Both the position numbers and the translations under genes were made by a program. This document shows positions 17,527 to 27,429 of a stretch of DNA of 56,338 nt, piece by piece. The stretch is from the NCBI RefSeq assembly GCF_000424145.1, contig NZ_KE384143.1, positions 6,084-62,421 of the forward strand, given 5' to 3'. Within the stretch, counting starts at the first letter, position 1. Every line of letters starts with the position of its first letter. Under the pieces are notes generated by a model that was not told where the DNA came from, did no database searches, and worked only from the letters and a program-made list of their open reading frames with translations. Origin of the DNA: Butyrivibrio sp. AC2005 (GTDB lineage Bacteria; Bacillota; Clostridia; Lachnospirales; Lachnospiraceae).

Positions 17527-18732
17527 ATGAAAGCATTTTTGATTTTGGAAGATGGCACCGTTTTTAAGGGAAAAGCCATTGGCGCCAAAAAGGAGGTAAT
17601 AAGTGAAATAGTCTTCAATACCTCCATGGCAGGATACACAGAAGTTTTTACTGACCCGTCCTACGCAGGACAGGCTGTGTGTATGACATATCCGCTGATT
17701 GGTAATTATGGTGTCTGCAGGGATGACATGGAGTCCGAGCGCATATGGCTTGACGGAGTTATAGTAAGAGAGCTCTCAGACGTGGCATCCAACTTCCGAT
17801 GCGACATGACAGTCCAGGAATTTCTTGAAGAATATGATATTCCCGGCATAGAGAGAATAGACACACGTAAGCTGGTTCGCATCCTTCGTGAAAAGGGAAC
17901 CATGAACGGAATGATTACTACCGATGAGAACTACAACCTTGATTCTATCATTCCAAAACTAAAGGCATATAATACCGGAAAAGTTGTAGAGAAAGTCTCC
18001 TGTAAAGAAAAGAAGAATATTACAGGAAGTAAAGAGCTTGCCGAGAACGGACCTGTTTCAGGAAGTGCCGTTTTCAAAAAAGATGATTATGAGGCTTCTC
18101 TTAAAGGGGACCTTTCAAAACGCGAAAAACGTCCCAGTGTTGTTAAGGAATTAAATGGAAAAGGACTTAAGGTTGCGCTTCTCGATGTAGGTGCAAAGGA
18201 CAACATTGCTGCTTCACTTGCAGCAAGAGGCTGTGATGTAACAGTTTATCCTTTTGATACAACAGCAGAGGAGATGCTGAAAGGTAACCCTGACGGAATC
18301 ATGCTCAGTAACGGCCCCGGAGATCCGAAGGAGTGTACAGGCGTTATTGAGGAAATCAAAAAGCTCTACGCCTCTGATGTTCCGATTTTTGCTATATGTC
18401 TTGGACATCAGCTTATGGCTCTTGCAACAGGTGCTGATACTTATAAGATGAAGTACGGACACCGCGGAGGAAATCATCCGGTTAAGGATCTGGAAACGGG
18501 AAGAGTATATATTTCATCACAGAATCATGGCTATGTAGTTGATACAGATAAGCTTGACGCAAATGTAGCTGTACCGGCTTTTGTGAATGTAAATGACGGA
18601 ACAAACGAGGGACTTAAATATGTTGGTAAGAATATATTCACAGTACAGTTCCATCCCGAAGCATGCTGCGGCCCTCAGGACAGCGGATACCTATTTGACA
18701 GATTTATAAATATGATGAGGAAGGAAAAGTAA
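17527..18732 (+). CDS. carA: Carbamoyl-phosphate synthase small (glutaminase) subunit
   Basis: It supplies ammonia to CarB for carbamoyl phosphate used in pyrimidine and arginine synthesis. It has 401 aa. The N-terminal CPSase_sm domain starts AFLILEDGTVFKG. The glutaminase domain has the Cys in FAICLGHQLMALA and the His/Glu in QFHPEA. There is an internal linker of ~30 residues (about 160-195) rich in Lys/Glu/Ser, slightly longer than usual. The frame opens at 17473 inside copy C. The ATG at 17527, preceded by AGGAGGAG, is the start. Its stop overlaps the carB start by one base (TAATG). Confidence 0.95.
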   Translation: MKAFLILEDGTVFKGKAIGAKKEVISEIVFNTSMAGYTEVFTDPSYAGQAVCMTYPLIGNYGVCRDDMESERIWLDGVIVRELSDVASNFRCDMTVQEFLEEYDIPGIERIDTRKLVRILREKGTMNGMITTDENYNLDSIIPKLKAYNTGKVVEKVSCKEKKNITGSKELAENGPVSGSAVFKKDDYEASLKGDLSKREKRPSVVKELNGKGLKVALLDVGAKDNIAASLAARGCDVTVYPFDTTAEEMLKGNPDGIMLSNGPGDPKECTGVIEEIKKLYASDVPIFAICLGHQLMALATGADTYKMKYGHRGGNHPVKDLETGRVYISSQNHGYVVDTDKLDANVAVPAFVNVNDGTNEGLKYVGKNIFTVQFHPEACCGPQDSGYLFDRFINMMRKEK

Positions 18733-21700
18733 TGCCTAAAAATAAAGATGTGAAAAAAGTTTTGGTTATAGGTTCAGGTCCGATTGTAATCGGCCAGGCA
18801 GCAGAGTTCGACTATGCAGGAACTCAGGCCTGCCGTTCGCTTAAGGAGGAAGGAATCGAAGTAATCCTTGTAAACTCCAACCCTGCAACCATAATGACAG
18901 ATAAAGACATTGCTGATGAAGTTTATATTGAACCACTGACTGTTAAGGTGCTGGAGCAGATAATCGAGAAGGAAAAGCCTGACAGTGTACTTCCTACCCT
19001 TGGAGGACAGGCAGGTCTTAACCTTGGTATGGAGCTTGCTGAATCCGGCTTCCTTGCTGCACATGGAGTTAAACTCCTTGGAACAACAGCGGAGACAATC
19101 AAGAAGGCTGAGGACCGTCAGGAATTCAAGGACACCATGGAAAAAATCGGAGAGCCCTGCGCAGCATCACTGGTTGTACATAATGTAGATGATGGTGTGG
19201 CTTTTGCCGAAAAAATCGGTTATCCCGTTGTTCTTCGTCCTGCATTTACTCTTGGAGGATCAGGCGGCGGAATAGCACATAACAGAGCTGAGTGTGAGGA
19301 GATTCTGGAAAACGGTCTTCGTCTTTCAAGAGCCAACGAGGTTCTTGTTGAGCGCTGCATAGCCGGTTGGAAAGAAATTGAGTACGAGGTTATGCGAGAC
19401 AGTGCAGGCAACTGCATCACAGTCTGCAACATGGAAAACATCGATCCGGTTGGAGTTCATACAGGTGACAGTATAGTAGTTGCGCCTTCACAGACACTTA
19501 CTGATAAAGAGTATCAGATGCTCAGAAGTGCTGCACTTAACATTATTGATGAGCTTCAGATCACAGGTGGCTGTAACGTACAGTTTGCACTCCATCCTAC
19601 AAGCTTTGAGTACTGCGTAATCGAGGTTAATCCTCGTGTCAGCCGTTCTTCAGCACTTGCTTCCAAAGCTACAGGTTATCCTATTGCCAAGGTTGCTGCA
19701 AAGATTGCACTTGGTTATACACTTGATGAGATTAAAAACGCAATTACAGGAAAAACCTACGCAAGCTTTGAGCCTGCACTGGATTACTGCGTAGTGAAAT
19801 TCCCTAGACTGCCTTTTGATAAATTTATTACGGCAAAACGTACACTTACAACACAGATGAAGGCAACCGGTGAAGTTATGAGTATCTGTACAAACTTTGA
19901 AGGTGCCATGATGAAGGCTATACGCTCACTTGAACAGCATGTGGACTGCCTTACAAGTTATGATTTTTCAGAGCTTGATGATGATGAATTAAAGGATCGT
20001 CTTACAGTCGTAGATGACCAGAGAATATGGGTTATCGCAGAGGCGCTTAGAAGAGGTATGAGCCATGATGAGATTCATGAGATCACCATGATTGATCTTT
20101 GGTTCATCGATAAGATTCATACACTTGTAAAAATGGAATTAAAGCTTTTGAGACTCGGTGAAAAGAGTACTATAGCCCGCCATAAGCCTTCGGAAGAGAA
20201 TGTGCCCGAGTTTGAGGAAGCTAAGAAAATTATCAACTTTGATACGCTTCTTAAAGCAAAGAGACTGGAGTATCCTGACAAAGTAATAAGCAGACTTACG
20301 AGATTTTCAGTAGATACCATAAAAGCCTTAAGAGATTTTTATGGTATAAAGGCAGCATACAAGCTTGTTGATACCTGTGCTGCCGAGTTTGCAGCTGAGA
20401 CTCCGTACTATTACTCAGTCTATGGTGATGTTGATGAGGAGAATGAAGCAGAGGGACAGAATTCAGGCAAAAAGAAGATACTTGTTCTTGGTTCAGGACC
20501 TATCAGAATAGGTCAGGGTATTGAGTTCGATTACTGTTCTGTTCATGCTACATGGGCATTTGAGAAGGCAGGATATGAGACTATCATCATCAATAATAAT
20601 CCTGAGACAGTTTCGACAGACTTTGACATAGCTGATAAGCTTTACTTTGAACCTCTTACTCCTGAGGATGTTGAAAATATAGTTCGCCTTGAGAAACCGG
20701 ACGGAGCAGTTGTTCAGTTTGGCGGACAGACAGCAATTAAACTTACTCAGGATCTCATGAAGATGGGCGTAAAGATTTACGGAACCAAGGCTGAAGATGT
20801 TGATGCAGCTGAGGATAGAGAAATATTCGACAGGATTCTTGAGGAAACAGGCATTAAGCGTGCTGAAGGTGCTACTGTTTACACAGCTGAGGAAGCAAAG
20901 GAGGTTGCTAACAGACTTGGTTATCCCGTGCTTGTAAGACCTTCCTATGTACTTGGCGGACAGGGTATGCAGATTGCACTCTCTGATCAGGAAATAGAAG
21001 AGTTCATAAATATTATTAACCGAATTGCTCAGGATCACCCGATTCTTGTTGATAAGTATCTTCAGGGTGTTGAAACTGAAGTTGATGCGGTTTGCGATGG
21101 AGAGAATATAGTAATTCCCGGAATCATGGAGCATATTGAGAGATCCGGAATTCATTCAGGAGATTCGATTTCGGTTTATCCTGCACAGTCACTTTCAGAT
21201 AAAGTTAAGCAGACAATTGCTGATTATACAGCAAGACTTGCAAAGGCTCTTCATGTTGTAGGACTTATAAATGTGCAGTTTATTGCAGTCGGTGATGAGG
21301 TTTACATTATCGAGGCAAATCCCAGATCTTCACGTACTGTTCCTTATATCAGTAAGGTTACAGGCATTCCGATTGTTGATCTTGCAGCACAGGTTATGAT
21401 GGGCAAGAAGCTTGTGGACCTTGGTTATACTCCCGGACTTCAGCCTGAAGCAGAGCATATTGCTATCAAGATGCCGGTATTCTCTTTTGAGAAAATCAGA
21501 GGAGCTGAGATCAGTCTTGGTCCTGAGATGAAGAGTACAGGTGAGTGTCTTGGTATAAGTAAGTCATATAGTGAAGCCCTCTATAAGGCGTTCCTTGGTG
21601 CGGGCATAAGACTTCCCAAGCACAAGCAGATGATCATTACAGTTAAGGATTCCGACAAGGGAGAAGTAATTGATATAGCTAGACGTTTTGAAAAGCTTGG

Positions 21701-22016
21701 ATATATCATTTACGCAACCCGTTCCACAGCTGATACTCTTAATGAGAATGGCGTAAAAGCCCGTAAGGTAAATCGTATCAGTCAGGAATCACCTACAGTC
21801 ATCGACCTTATTCTTGGACACAGGATAGATCTTGTAATTGATACACCTACACAGGGTCGTGATAAGAGCCGTGACGGATTCTTAATCCGTCGTACAGCAA
21901 TTGAGACAGGTGTTAATGTAATTACAGCCCTTGATACAGCAAGAGCGCTGGTTACAAGCTTAGAGGATGCGTATAAGGAAGACACTCTTGAGCTTGTTGA
22001 TATTGCGAAAATTTAA
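18732..22016 (+). CDS. carB: Carbamoyl-phosphate synthase large subunit
   Basis: It has 1094 aa with the duplicated ATP-grasp architecture. Each half has a GSGP(I)xIGQ motif (residues ~14 and ~588), its own carbamate/phosphate ATP-grasp block, and EVNPR / EANPR metal-binding motifs. The C-terminal MGS-like allosteric domain (about 960-1080) carries ATRSTADTL and TPTQGRDKSRDGF. A short GQNSGKK linker at ~580 joins the halves. It is translationally coupled to carA and closed by a hairpin terminator. Confidence 0.97.
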   Translation: MPKNKDVKKVLVIGSGPIVIGQAAEFDYAGTQACRSLKEEGIEVILVNSNPATIMTDKDIADEVYIEPLTVKVLEQIIEKEKPDSVLPTLGGQAGLNLGMELAESGFLAAHGVKLLGTTAETIKKAEDRQEFKDTMEKIGEPCAASLVVHNVDDGVAFAEKIGYPVVLRPAFTLGGSGGGIAHNRAECEEILENGLRLSRANEVLVERCIAGWKEIEYEVMRDSAGNCITVCNMENIDPVGVHTGDSIVVAPSQTLTDKEYQMLRSAALNIIDELQITGGCNVQFALHPTSFEYCVIEVNPRVSRSSALASKATGYPIAKVAAKIALGYTLDEIKNAITGKTYASFEPALDYCVVKFPRLPFDKFITAKRTLTTQMKATGEVMSICTNFEGAMMKAIRSLEQHVDCLTSYDFSELDDDELKDRLTVVDDQRIWVIAEALRRGMSHDEIHEITMIDLWFIDKIHTLVKMELKLLRLGEKSTIARHKPSEENVPEFEEAKKIINFDTLLKAKRLEYPDKVISRLTRFSVDTIKALRDFYGIKAAYKLVDTCAAEFAAETPYYYSVYGDVDEENEAEGQNSGKKKILVLGSGPIRIGQGIEFDYCSVHATWAFEKAGYETIIINNNPETVSTDFDIADKLYFEPLTPEDVENIVRLEKPDGAVVQFGGQTAIKLTQDLMKMGVKIYGTKAEDVDAAEDREIFDRILEETGIKRAEGATVYTAEEAKEVANRLGYPVLVRPSYVLGGQGMQIALSDQEIEEFINIINRIAQDHPILVDKYLQGVETEVDAVCDGENIVIPGIMEHIERSGIHSGDSISVYPAQSLSDKVKQTIADYTARLAKALHVVGLINVQFIAVGDEVYIIEANPRSSRTVPYISKVTGIPIVDLAAQVMMGKKLVDLGYTPGLQPEAEHIAIKMPVFSFEKIRGAEISLGPEMKSTGECLGISKSYSEALYKAFLGAGIRLPKHKQMIITVKDSDKGEVIDIARRFEKLGYIIYATRSTADTLNENGVKARKVNRISQESPTVIDLILGHRIDLVIDTPTQGRDKSRDGFLIRRTAIETGVNVITALDTARALVTSLEDAYKEDTLELVDIAKI

Positions 22017-22021
22017 GTTAA

Positions 22022-22056
22022 AGCGTGCCGCTTAAAAACGGCACGCTATTTATATT
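22022..22056 (+). terminator. Terminator of carAB
   Basis: The stem AGCGTGCCG / CGGCACGCT (22022-22030, 22039-22047) is followed by ATTTATATT. Confidence 0.8.
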
Positions 22057-22067
22057 AGGATGGAAGA

Positions 22068-23099
22068 ATGGTTAAAATAGATTTAATTACAGGATTTCTT
22101 GGATCAGGGAAGACAACCTTCATAAGAGAATATGCAAAATACTTGCTGGAAAAAGGCGAGAAAATATGCATTATAGAAAACGACTACGGTGCAGTAAACA
22201 TTGACATGGTGCTTCTGCAGGACTTATATGGTGAAAACTGTAACCTGGAGATGATTGTGGGTGGAGACGGGCAGGAAGCTCATAGAAGGAGGTTCAGGAC
22301 AAAGCTTATATCCATGGGAATGAGCGGGTATACAAGAGTTATTATTGAGCCTTCCGGAATCTATGATGTGGATGAGTTCTTTGATGTACTATATGATGAG
22401 CCACTGGACAGATGGTATGAGATTGGAAATGTTATTTCTATAGTGGACGCAGAACTGGTAAGGGATGGCAGATTAGAGGGAATGTCCAGATATCTCTTTA
22501 TGTCTGAGATAGCATGCGCAGGAAAAATAGTAATCAGCAAGCTTATTGGGAAAGCCGGGGCGAAAGGAGAAAATGATTCGGAAGGCCAAAATGTTATTAC
22601 AAAAAAAGAGAGTATTAAGAATAGCATAAACAATATCATGGCTGAATTCGGACTTTGGAAAACTGCTTCTGAAAATGATATTATTCCTTGGTTTAATCCT
22701 GAAAAGGACTTCATAGCAAAGCCCTTTGATGAAATTTCAAAAGAAGACTTTGATAAAATAAGTACCTGCGGCTACAGACACTCTTCCTATGTGAAACTTC
22801 CTCTTGAAGATAAGCAGTTTACACCTTTATTTTATTTTGATGTTGAGATATCGGAAGAAAAGTTAAGAGAGATAGCTTCTGATTTATTTAAAGATAATAA
22901 AGCCGGAAGAATAATCAGGATAAAGGGCTTTGTAAAAACAGGTGATAACACTCAGATTGAAATAAATGCGACCGAGAAGGAGATAAAATTAAATCCTGTA
23001 AACTCAAGCAGAAATGTAATTATTATAATTGGTGAGGAGTTAAACAAAGACCACATAAATGAAATATGGAAAGATTATTGTAAGGTGGTTTCCTTATGA
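22068..23099 (+). CDS. COG0523/CobW-like P-loop GTPase lacking the CxCC metal motif
   Basis: It has 343 aa. Walker A is GFLGSGKTT at 9-17, the switch-like IENDYGAVNID follows at 36-46, and EPSGIYDVDEFF and an ISKLIGK guanine-specificity-like motif are present. The C-terminal CobW_C-like domain is weak. In metal-chaperone members of this family (CobW, YeiR, ZNG1) a GCxCC motif follows strand 3. Here the place is taken by VGGDGQEAHRRRF (about 64-76) with no cysteines. It therefore belongs to a diverged subgroup, and zinc or cobalt delivery should not be assumed. It stands alone between two terminators. Confidence 0.8.
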   Translation: MVKIDLITGFLGSGKTTFIREYAKYLLEKGEKICIIENDYGAVNIDMVLLQDLYGENCNLEMIVGGDGQEAHRRRFRTKLISMGMSGYTRVIIEPSGIYDVDEFFDVLYDEPLDRWYEIGNVISIVDAELVRDGRLEGMSRYLFMSEIACAGKIVISKLIGKAGAKGENDSEGQNVITKKESIKNSINNIMAEFGLWKTASENDIIPWFNPEKDFIAKPFDEISKEDFDKISTCGYRHSSYVKLPLEDKQFTPLFYFDVEISEEKLREIASDLFKDNKAGRIIRIKGFVKTGDNTQIEINATEKEIKLNPVNSSRNVIIIIGEELNKDHINEIWKDYCKVVSL

Positions 23100-23112
23100 T
23101 TTAGAAATTTTT

Positions 23113-23139
23113 AAAAGCCTGTGTTTTATCAGGCTTTTT
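23113..23139 (+). terminator. Terminator after the COG0523 gene
   Basis: The stem AAAAGCCTG / CAGGCTTTTT is followed by a T tract. Confidence 0.85.
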
Positions 23140-23236
23140 CTATTGCCTAAAAAATTTTTATTTATGTGCAACATTTTTAAACTGCCATCTGTATATAGAG
23201 TAGAACAGCAACAAAACAGTACGGAGGGAAAAAGTT

Positions 23237-24889
23237 ATGAGAAGAAAAATGAATGTTGCATCATTTGTATTAAGTATCATCATTGCAGCAGGTTCTGTTT
23301 GCGGATGCGGCAGCAGCAAGATGACAGAAACTACTGCATCTCAGGATAGTGCTTATGAAGAACCTGCATATTGCACTGAGGAAGCAACTGCAGAGGCAGC
23401 AGAAGACGGCGGTTATTACAGGTATGAAAGTGAAGCTGAGGAATGCACAGATGTGTGTGACCCTTATACGCCACAGTACAACACCGAATCCTATGAGAAG
23501 CCCGAAGAAAATGGTTACAACATTGTAACTGCCAAACCCCTTTCAACCTTTGCAGCAGATGTTGATACGGCATCATATTCAAATGTCAGAAGAATGATCG
23601 AAGATGGATATGCTCTTTCTGAAATCAATCCGGATGCTGTAAGGCCTGAGGAATTCATCAATTATTTTAAATATAAACTGAATAACCCTGAGGGCAGTGA
23701 TAAGTTTGGTATCACAACTGAAATTACAACCTGTCCCTGGAATGAAGAACATCAGCTTATGTTTGTGGGAATGAAAACAAGAGACATCGATTTAACTGAA
23801 GCTCCGGACAGTAATCTTGTATTTCTGGTTGATGTATCAGGTTCAATGGATGAACCCGATAAGCTTCCTCTTTTGCAGAAATCACTTACAGAGCTTGTGG
23901 ATTCACTTCCCGGAAAAGGAAAGATTTCCCTTGTGACATATTCCGGTCAGGAAGCAGTCCTTCTTTCCGGTGTAAGCATGAAGAACAAGGTTAAGATTAA
24001 GAATGCTATAGACAGTATGACTGCATCGGGATGCACAAATGGTGAAGCAGGAATTCAGAAAGCATATAAGATTGCAGAAAGCAATTACATTGATGGTGGT
24101 ATTAACAGAATCATCATGTGCACAGATGGTGATCTTAATGTAGGCGTTTCTAATCCTGATGACCTTGAGAAGCTGATTGAGGAAAAGAGAAATAATGGTA
24201 TCTTCTTATCAGTGCTTGGCTTTGGTGAAGGTAACCTTAAGGATGATAATCTTGAGAGACTTGCAGATTGTGGCAATGGCAATTATTCCTATATAGACTC
24301 TCTTTTTGAAGGAAAAAAGGTTCTTGTTGATGAGATGGGATCAACTCTTGTAACAGTAGCTAAGGACGTTAAGCTTCAGGTTGAGTTCAATCCTGTAAGA
24401 GTGAATTCCTACAGACTCATCGGCTATGAAAACAGAATCATGAATGACACTGATTTTAATGATGATACAAAGGATGGCGGTGAGATTGGTGCCGGACACA
24501 GTGTTGTAGCTCTTTATGAGATAGTTCCGGAGGGAAGCCGGAGCGCTATAAACTTAAAATATCAGGATGAAGCTACCAAGGCTGCTCCTACAGATGATAA
24601 GTACAGCGATGAGTATGCAACTGTAAGTGTACGCTACAAGGAGCCCGAAGCTGATAAATCAGAGCTGTTTTCCATTATTGTAGGTGATAAGGATTACAAC
24701 GAAACAGGAAGTGAAAATATCAGATTTGCAAGTATGGTTGCAGAATTTGCAATGATCCTGTCAGACAGTGAATACAAGGGAAATGCTACTCTTGAGGATA
24801 TCATGGAAGGATATAAACAGGTTGAAGACAGAGATGAGTACAGGGAAGAGTTTAATCAGCTTGTGAGAATGGTAGCAAAACGCGGCTAA
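23237..24889 (+). CDS. YfbK-like von Willebrand factor A lipoprotein
   Basis: It has 550 aa. A signal peptide ends at a lipobox-like VCGC (Cys24). An acidic, low-complexity linker runs to ~90. The vWF_A N-terminal domain (LSTFAADVDTASYSNVRRM, then VRPEEFINYF) is followed by the VWA domain with an intact MIDAS, DVSGSMDEPDK at ~199 and CTDGDLNVG downstream. The C-terminus matches the DUF3520-type domain (FNPVRVNSYRLIGYENR). It probably binds a divalent-cation-dependent partner outside the membrane. The SD GGAGGG lies before the ATG. The sigma factor gene is 96 bp downstream, an association seen in other genomes. Confidence 0.9.
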   Translation: MRRKMNVASFVLSIIIAAGSVCGCGSSKMTETTASQDSAYEEPAYCTEEATAEAAEDGGYYRYESEAEECTDVCDPYTPQYNTESYEKPEENGYNIVTAKPLSTFAADVDTASYSNVRRMIEDGYALSEINPDAVRPEEFINYFKYKLNNPEGSDKFGITTEITTCPWNEEHQLMFVGMKTRDIDLTEAPDSNLVFLVDVSGSMDEPDKLPLLQKSLTELVDSLPGKGKISLVTYSGQEAVLLSGVSMKNKVKIKNAIDSMTASGCTNGEAGIQKAYKIAESNYIDGGINRIIMCTDGDLNVGVSNPDDLEKLIEEKRNNGIFLSVLGFGEGNLKDDNLERLADCGNGNYSYIDSLFEGKKVLVDEMGSTLVTVAKDVKLQVEFNPVRVNSYRLIGYENRIMNDTDFNDDTKDGGEIGAGHSVVALYEIVPEGSRSAINLKYQDEATKAAPTDDKYSDEYATVSVRYKEPEADKSELFSIIVGDKDYNETGSENIRFASMVAEFAMILSDSEYKGNATLEDIMEGYKQVEDRDEYREEFNQLVRMVAKRG

Positions 24890-24985
24890 TGCGTGTTATA
24901 CTATGCAGTGGTATTCACTTGGAGGACTTAGTCTAAGTGAAAATAGATAATCAGGGGAGCAGGCATTTGGGGAAAAGCCTGCGAT

Positions 24986-25654
24986 GTGAAGAAGATGGAT
25001 GCGCTTACATTGCATAGTGATTTTATAGAGGGAAAACAAAATAATAGTTTATTGGATATATTTACAAGTTTATGGAACTCCTGCGCTGAAGCGGGGAGAT
25101 ACCTTTTCGCAACAGTGCAGGCTTCCATAAATACAGTTAAGGCTGTAATGAGCGGCGAAGCTGTAGGAGCGGTATCCAATCCTGCGGATAGAGCAGGGGA
25201 GCTGCTTGACAAATATGGCAATCAGATTCTGAGGATAGCATACTCATATCTTCATAACATGAGTGATGCGGAGGACATTGTTCAGGATACGCTTATTCAG
25301 TATATAAGGAAGGCACCGGTATTTGAAAATGCTAATCATGAAAAGGCCTGGCTTATGACGGTAGCAGCTAATCTTAGTAAGAATAAGATTGATTACAATA
25401 ACGTGAGAAAAGCGGACGAGCTTTCAGAGGAGCTTGTGGCAGAGAAAAAAGAAAATCTTGCATTTGTTTGGGATGCGGTTAAACAGCTTCCGGAGAAGTA
25501 CAGGGAGGTAATTCACCTTTTTTATCAGGAGGGATATTCCACTAAGGATATTGCCGGGATATTAAAGAGAAATGAGTCCACAGTACGATCCGACTTAAAC
25601 CGCGGAAGGCAGCAGCTTAAAAATATTCTGAAGGAGGCATATGACTTTGAGTAA
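24986..25654 (+). CDS. ECF-like sigma-70 family factor with an N-terminal extension
   Basis: It has 222 aa if GTG 24986 is used; ATG 24995 is also possible and the SD is weak. Sigma region 2 starts at about residue 66 (LLDKYGNQILRIAYSY, then SDAEDIVQDTLIQ). Region 4 is at ~165-218 with a HTH (STKDIAGILKRNESTVRSDL). The first 65 residues have no sigma homology that I recognise and contain a moderately hydrophobic stretch. A later start at 25148 would give a plain ECF factor but has no SD. The gene overlaps the next by 8-14 nt, the usual coupling of a sigma factor to its anti-sigma partner. Confidence 0.88.
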   Translation: MKKMDALTLHSDFIEGKQNNSLLDIFTSLWNSCAEAGRYLFATVQASINTVKAVMSGEAVGAVSNPADRAGELLDKYGNQILRIAYSYLHNMSDAEDIVQDTLIQYIRKAPVFENANHEKAWLMTVAANLSKNKIDYNNVRKADELSEELVAEKKENLAFVWDAVKQLPEKYREVIHLFYQEGYSTKDIAGILKRNESTVRSDLNRGRQQLKNILKEAYDFE

Positions 25655-27350
25655 GTATAATGAAGTTATGGAAAACTTAGTCATTACCGATGAAATGCGA
25701 GCGAGACTCCTTGAGAATATTGAAAAGGAAGTCTCTGCGGACGGAGCAGGAACAAATGAAATCGGTTCTGATGGTTCCAAAGATGAACCATTAAGTTTTC
25801 AGAAGATAGATGTAAATGAATTTGAAAAAAAGAAGAATGAAAAAGAGTCCGGAAAGATTATAAAATTTGTTGCAAGATACGGCTCCAGGGTAGCTGTATT
25901 TGCACTTGTAGCATTGGGAGCATTCAGTGTTGTAAGACTTGTAGGTCTGGATGGACGAAAATCTATGGAGACATCCGCACCTGCAGCATATGAAGAGACA
26001 GCAGAGGCTACGGCTGAATCCGCAGCGGGTGATGCATATGAGTCCCAGGATAGTGCAGTATATGACGGGGCAGCAGATTTATTTGATGAAGAGCCTAAAA
26101 TGGCTGAATCGGAAGAAGCAACACCGATTTTTGGTGAATCCAAAGCCACAGATTCTGCTAATAATGCAGGTAAGCAGAATGATGCTTCTGAAGCATTAGA
26201 ACCAATGGAGGATAATGCTATAGAAAGTGAAGCAACAGAAGCAGCTGAAACTGCTGATTCCGAAGATATGCTTGCTGTCGGAAAATCTGCTGATGAACTG
26301 ACAATTACCATGGCAGGAGATGTACTTTTACATACACCTGTTGCTGAGGCAGGAATGGATGAAAACGGAAATTACAATTTTGACTTCCTGTTTGATGATA
26401 CCAGAGATGAGATTGAAAGTGCTGACCTTGCTCTTGTAAATCAGGAGGTTATTCTTGGCGGTAAGGAGCTTGGTGTAACAGGTTATCCATCCTTCAACGC
26501 ACCGCAGGAGCTTGGCGATTCTCTTGTGAATGCAGGCTTTGATGTAATATGTCATGCTACTAATCACGCTCTCGATAAGGGAAAGCAGGGAATATTAAAT
26601 ACAATTGATTTCTGGAGAAATAAATATTCTCAGATAACCGTAGTTGGTATCAATGGTTCCCAAGAGGAATATGATACGGTTAAGATGGTAGAAAAGAATG
26701 GCATTACAGTAGCAATTCTTAACTATACCTATGGTACAAACGGTATTTCAAATCCTTCTGATATGCCTTACGCAGTAAATACTCTGGAAGAGGATAAGGT
26801 TATTTCAGACCTGAAATATGCTGAAGAAAATGCAGACTTCACAATTGTCTGTCCTCATTGGGGAACAGAGTATAACCACGACCTAGATGGTATGCAGGAA
26901 AAATGGACTGAGATTTTCAGGAAATACGGAGCTGATCTGGTGATCGGAACACATCCTCATGTGATAGAGCCTATTGAGATGCTTGAAGATAATGAGGAAG
27001 GAATAACAAATAATCATGGCGATGGAGATATGCTGGTTTATTATTCAATCGGCAATTTTGTTAACTGGACCTCAGGTACAGGCGAAGGCATAGCTGATCG
27101 TATGGTTGGAGGCCTTGCAAATATCACACTTAAGCGTGATGAAAATGGCGAGGTATGCATAGATGACTATGGTATAAGAGCGCTGGTTTGCCATGTGCAG
27201 AGTGGATATGAGAATATATCTGTTTATCCATTAAGTGAGTATACAGATGCTATGGCAGAAAAGAACGAGATTATTGACCAGGATTCCAAGTTCACTAAAG
27301 AGTACTGTGAGAAGCTTTGTGACGATATTTGGGGTAATTTGTGGAAATAA
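25647..27350 (+). CDS. Membrane fusion: anti-sigma-like N-terminus plus CapA-like metallophosphatase domain
   Basis: About 567 aa. Numbered from the frame's ATG at 25641, residues 3-32 (LSKYNEVMENLVITDEMRA) look like the cytoplasmic N-terminus of anti-sigma proteins found next to clostridial sigma factors. One transmembrane segment lies at ~82-100. An Ala/Glu-rich extracellular linker runs to ~220. Then comes a complete CapA/PgsA-like (PGA_cap) domain: ITMAGDVLLH, LVNQEV, ICHATNHALDKG, PHWGTEYN, IGTHPHVIEP and YYSIGNF. The ATG at 25641 has only 3 nt to AGGAGG. TTG at 25647 gives 9 nt and a family-like SKYNEVM start, so TTG is preferred. The anti-sigma role is inference from position and architecture. 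Confidence 0.8.
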   Translation: MSKYNEVMENLVITDEMRARLLENIEKEVSADGAGTNEIGSDGSKDEPLSFQKIDVNEFEKKKNEKESGKIIKFVARYGSRVAVFALVALGAFSVVRLVGLDGRKSMETSAPAAYEETAEATAESAAGDAYESQDSAVYDGAADLFDEEPKMAESEEATPIFGESKATDSANNAGKQNDASEALEPMEDNAIESEATEAAETADSEDMLAVGKSADELTITMAGDVLLHTPVAEAGMDENGNYNFDFLFDDTRDEIESADLALVNQEVILGGKELGVTGYPSFNAPQELGDSLVNAGFDVICHATNHALDKGKQGILNTIDFWRNKYSQITVVGINGSQEEYDTVKMVEKNGITVAILNYTYGTNGISNPSDMPYAVNTLEEDKVISDLKYAEENADFTIVCPHWGTEYNHDLDGMQEKWTEIFRKYGADLVIGTHPHVIEPIEMLEDNEEGITNNHGDGDMLVYYSIGNFVNWTSGTGEGIADRMVGGLANITLKRDENGEVCIDDYGIRALVCHVQSGYENISVYPLSEYTDAMAEKNEIIDQDSKFTKEYCEKLCDDIWGNLWK

Positions 27351-27429
27351 TGTAAAGGCTGAGGCATTGTTTGCTTTGGTACTCAAGACTTCTTGTGTGA
27401 AAAATGAAATTTGTTATGGGTGAGTGCTT

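Noticed and set aside
23059..23349. 96-codon plus-strand frame across the COG0523 terminator
   Set aside because: It runs through a terminator and overlaps the well-supported vWA gene start in another frame.
25799..26311. 170-codon minus-strand frame opposite the anti-sigma/CapA gene
   Set aside because: Ser/Ala-rich shadow of an Ala/Glu-rich linker; no SD and no family resemblance.
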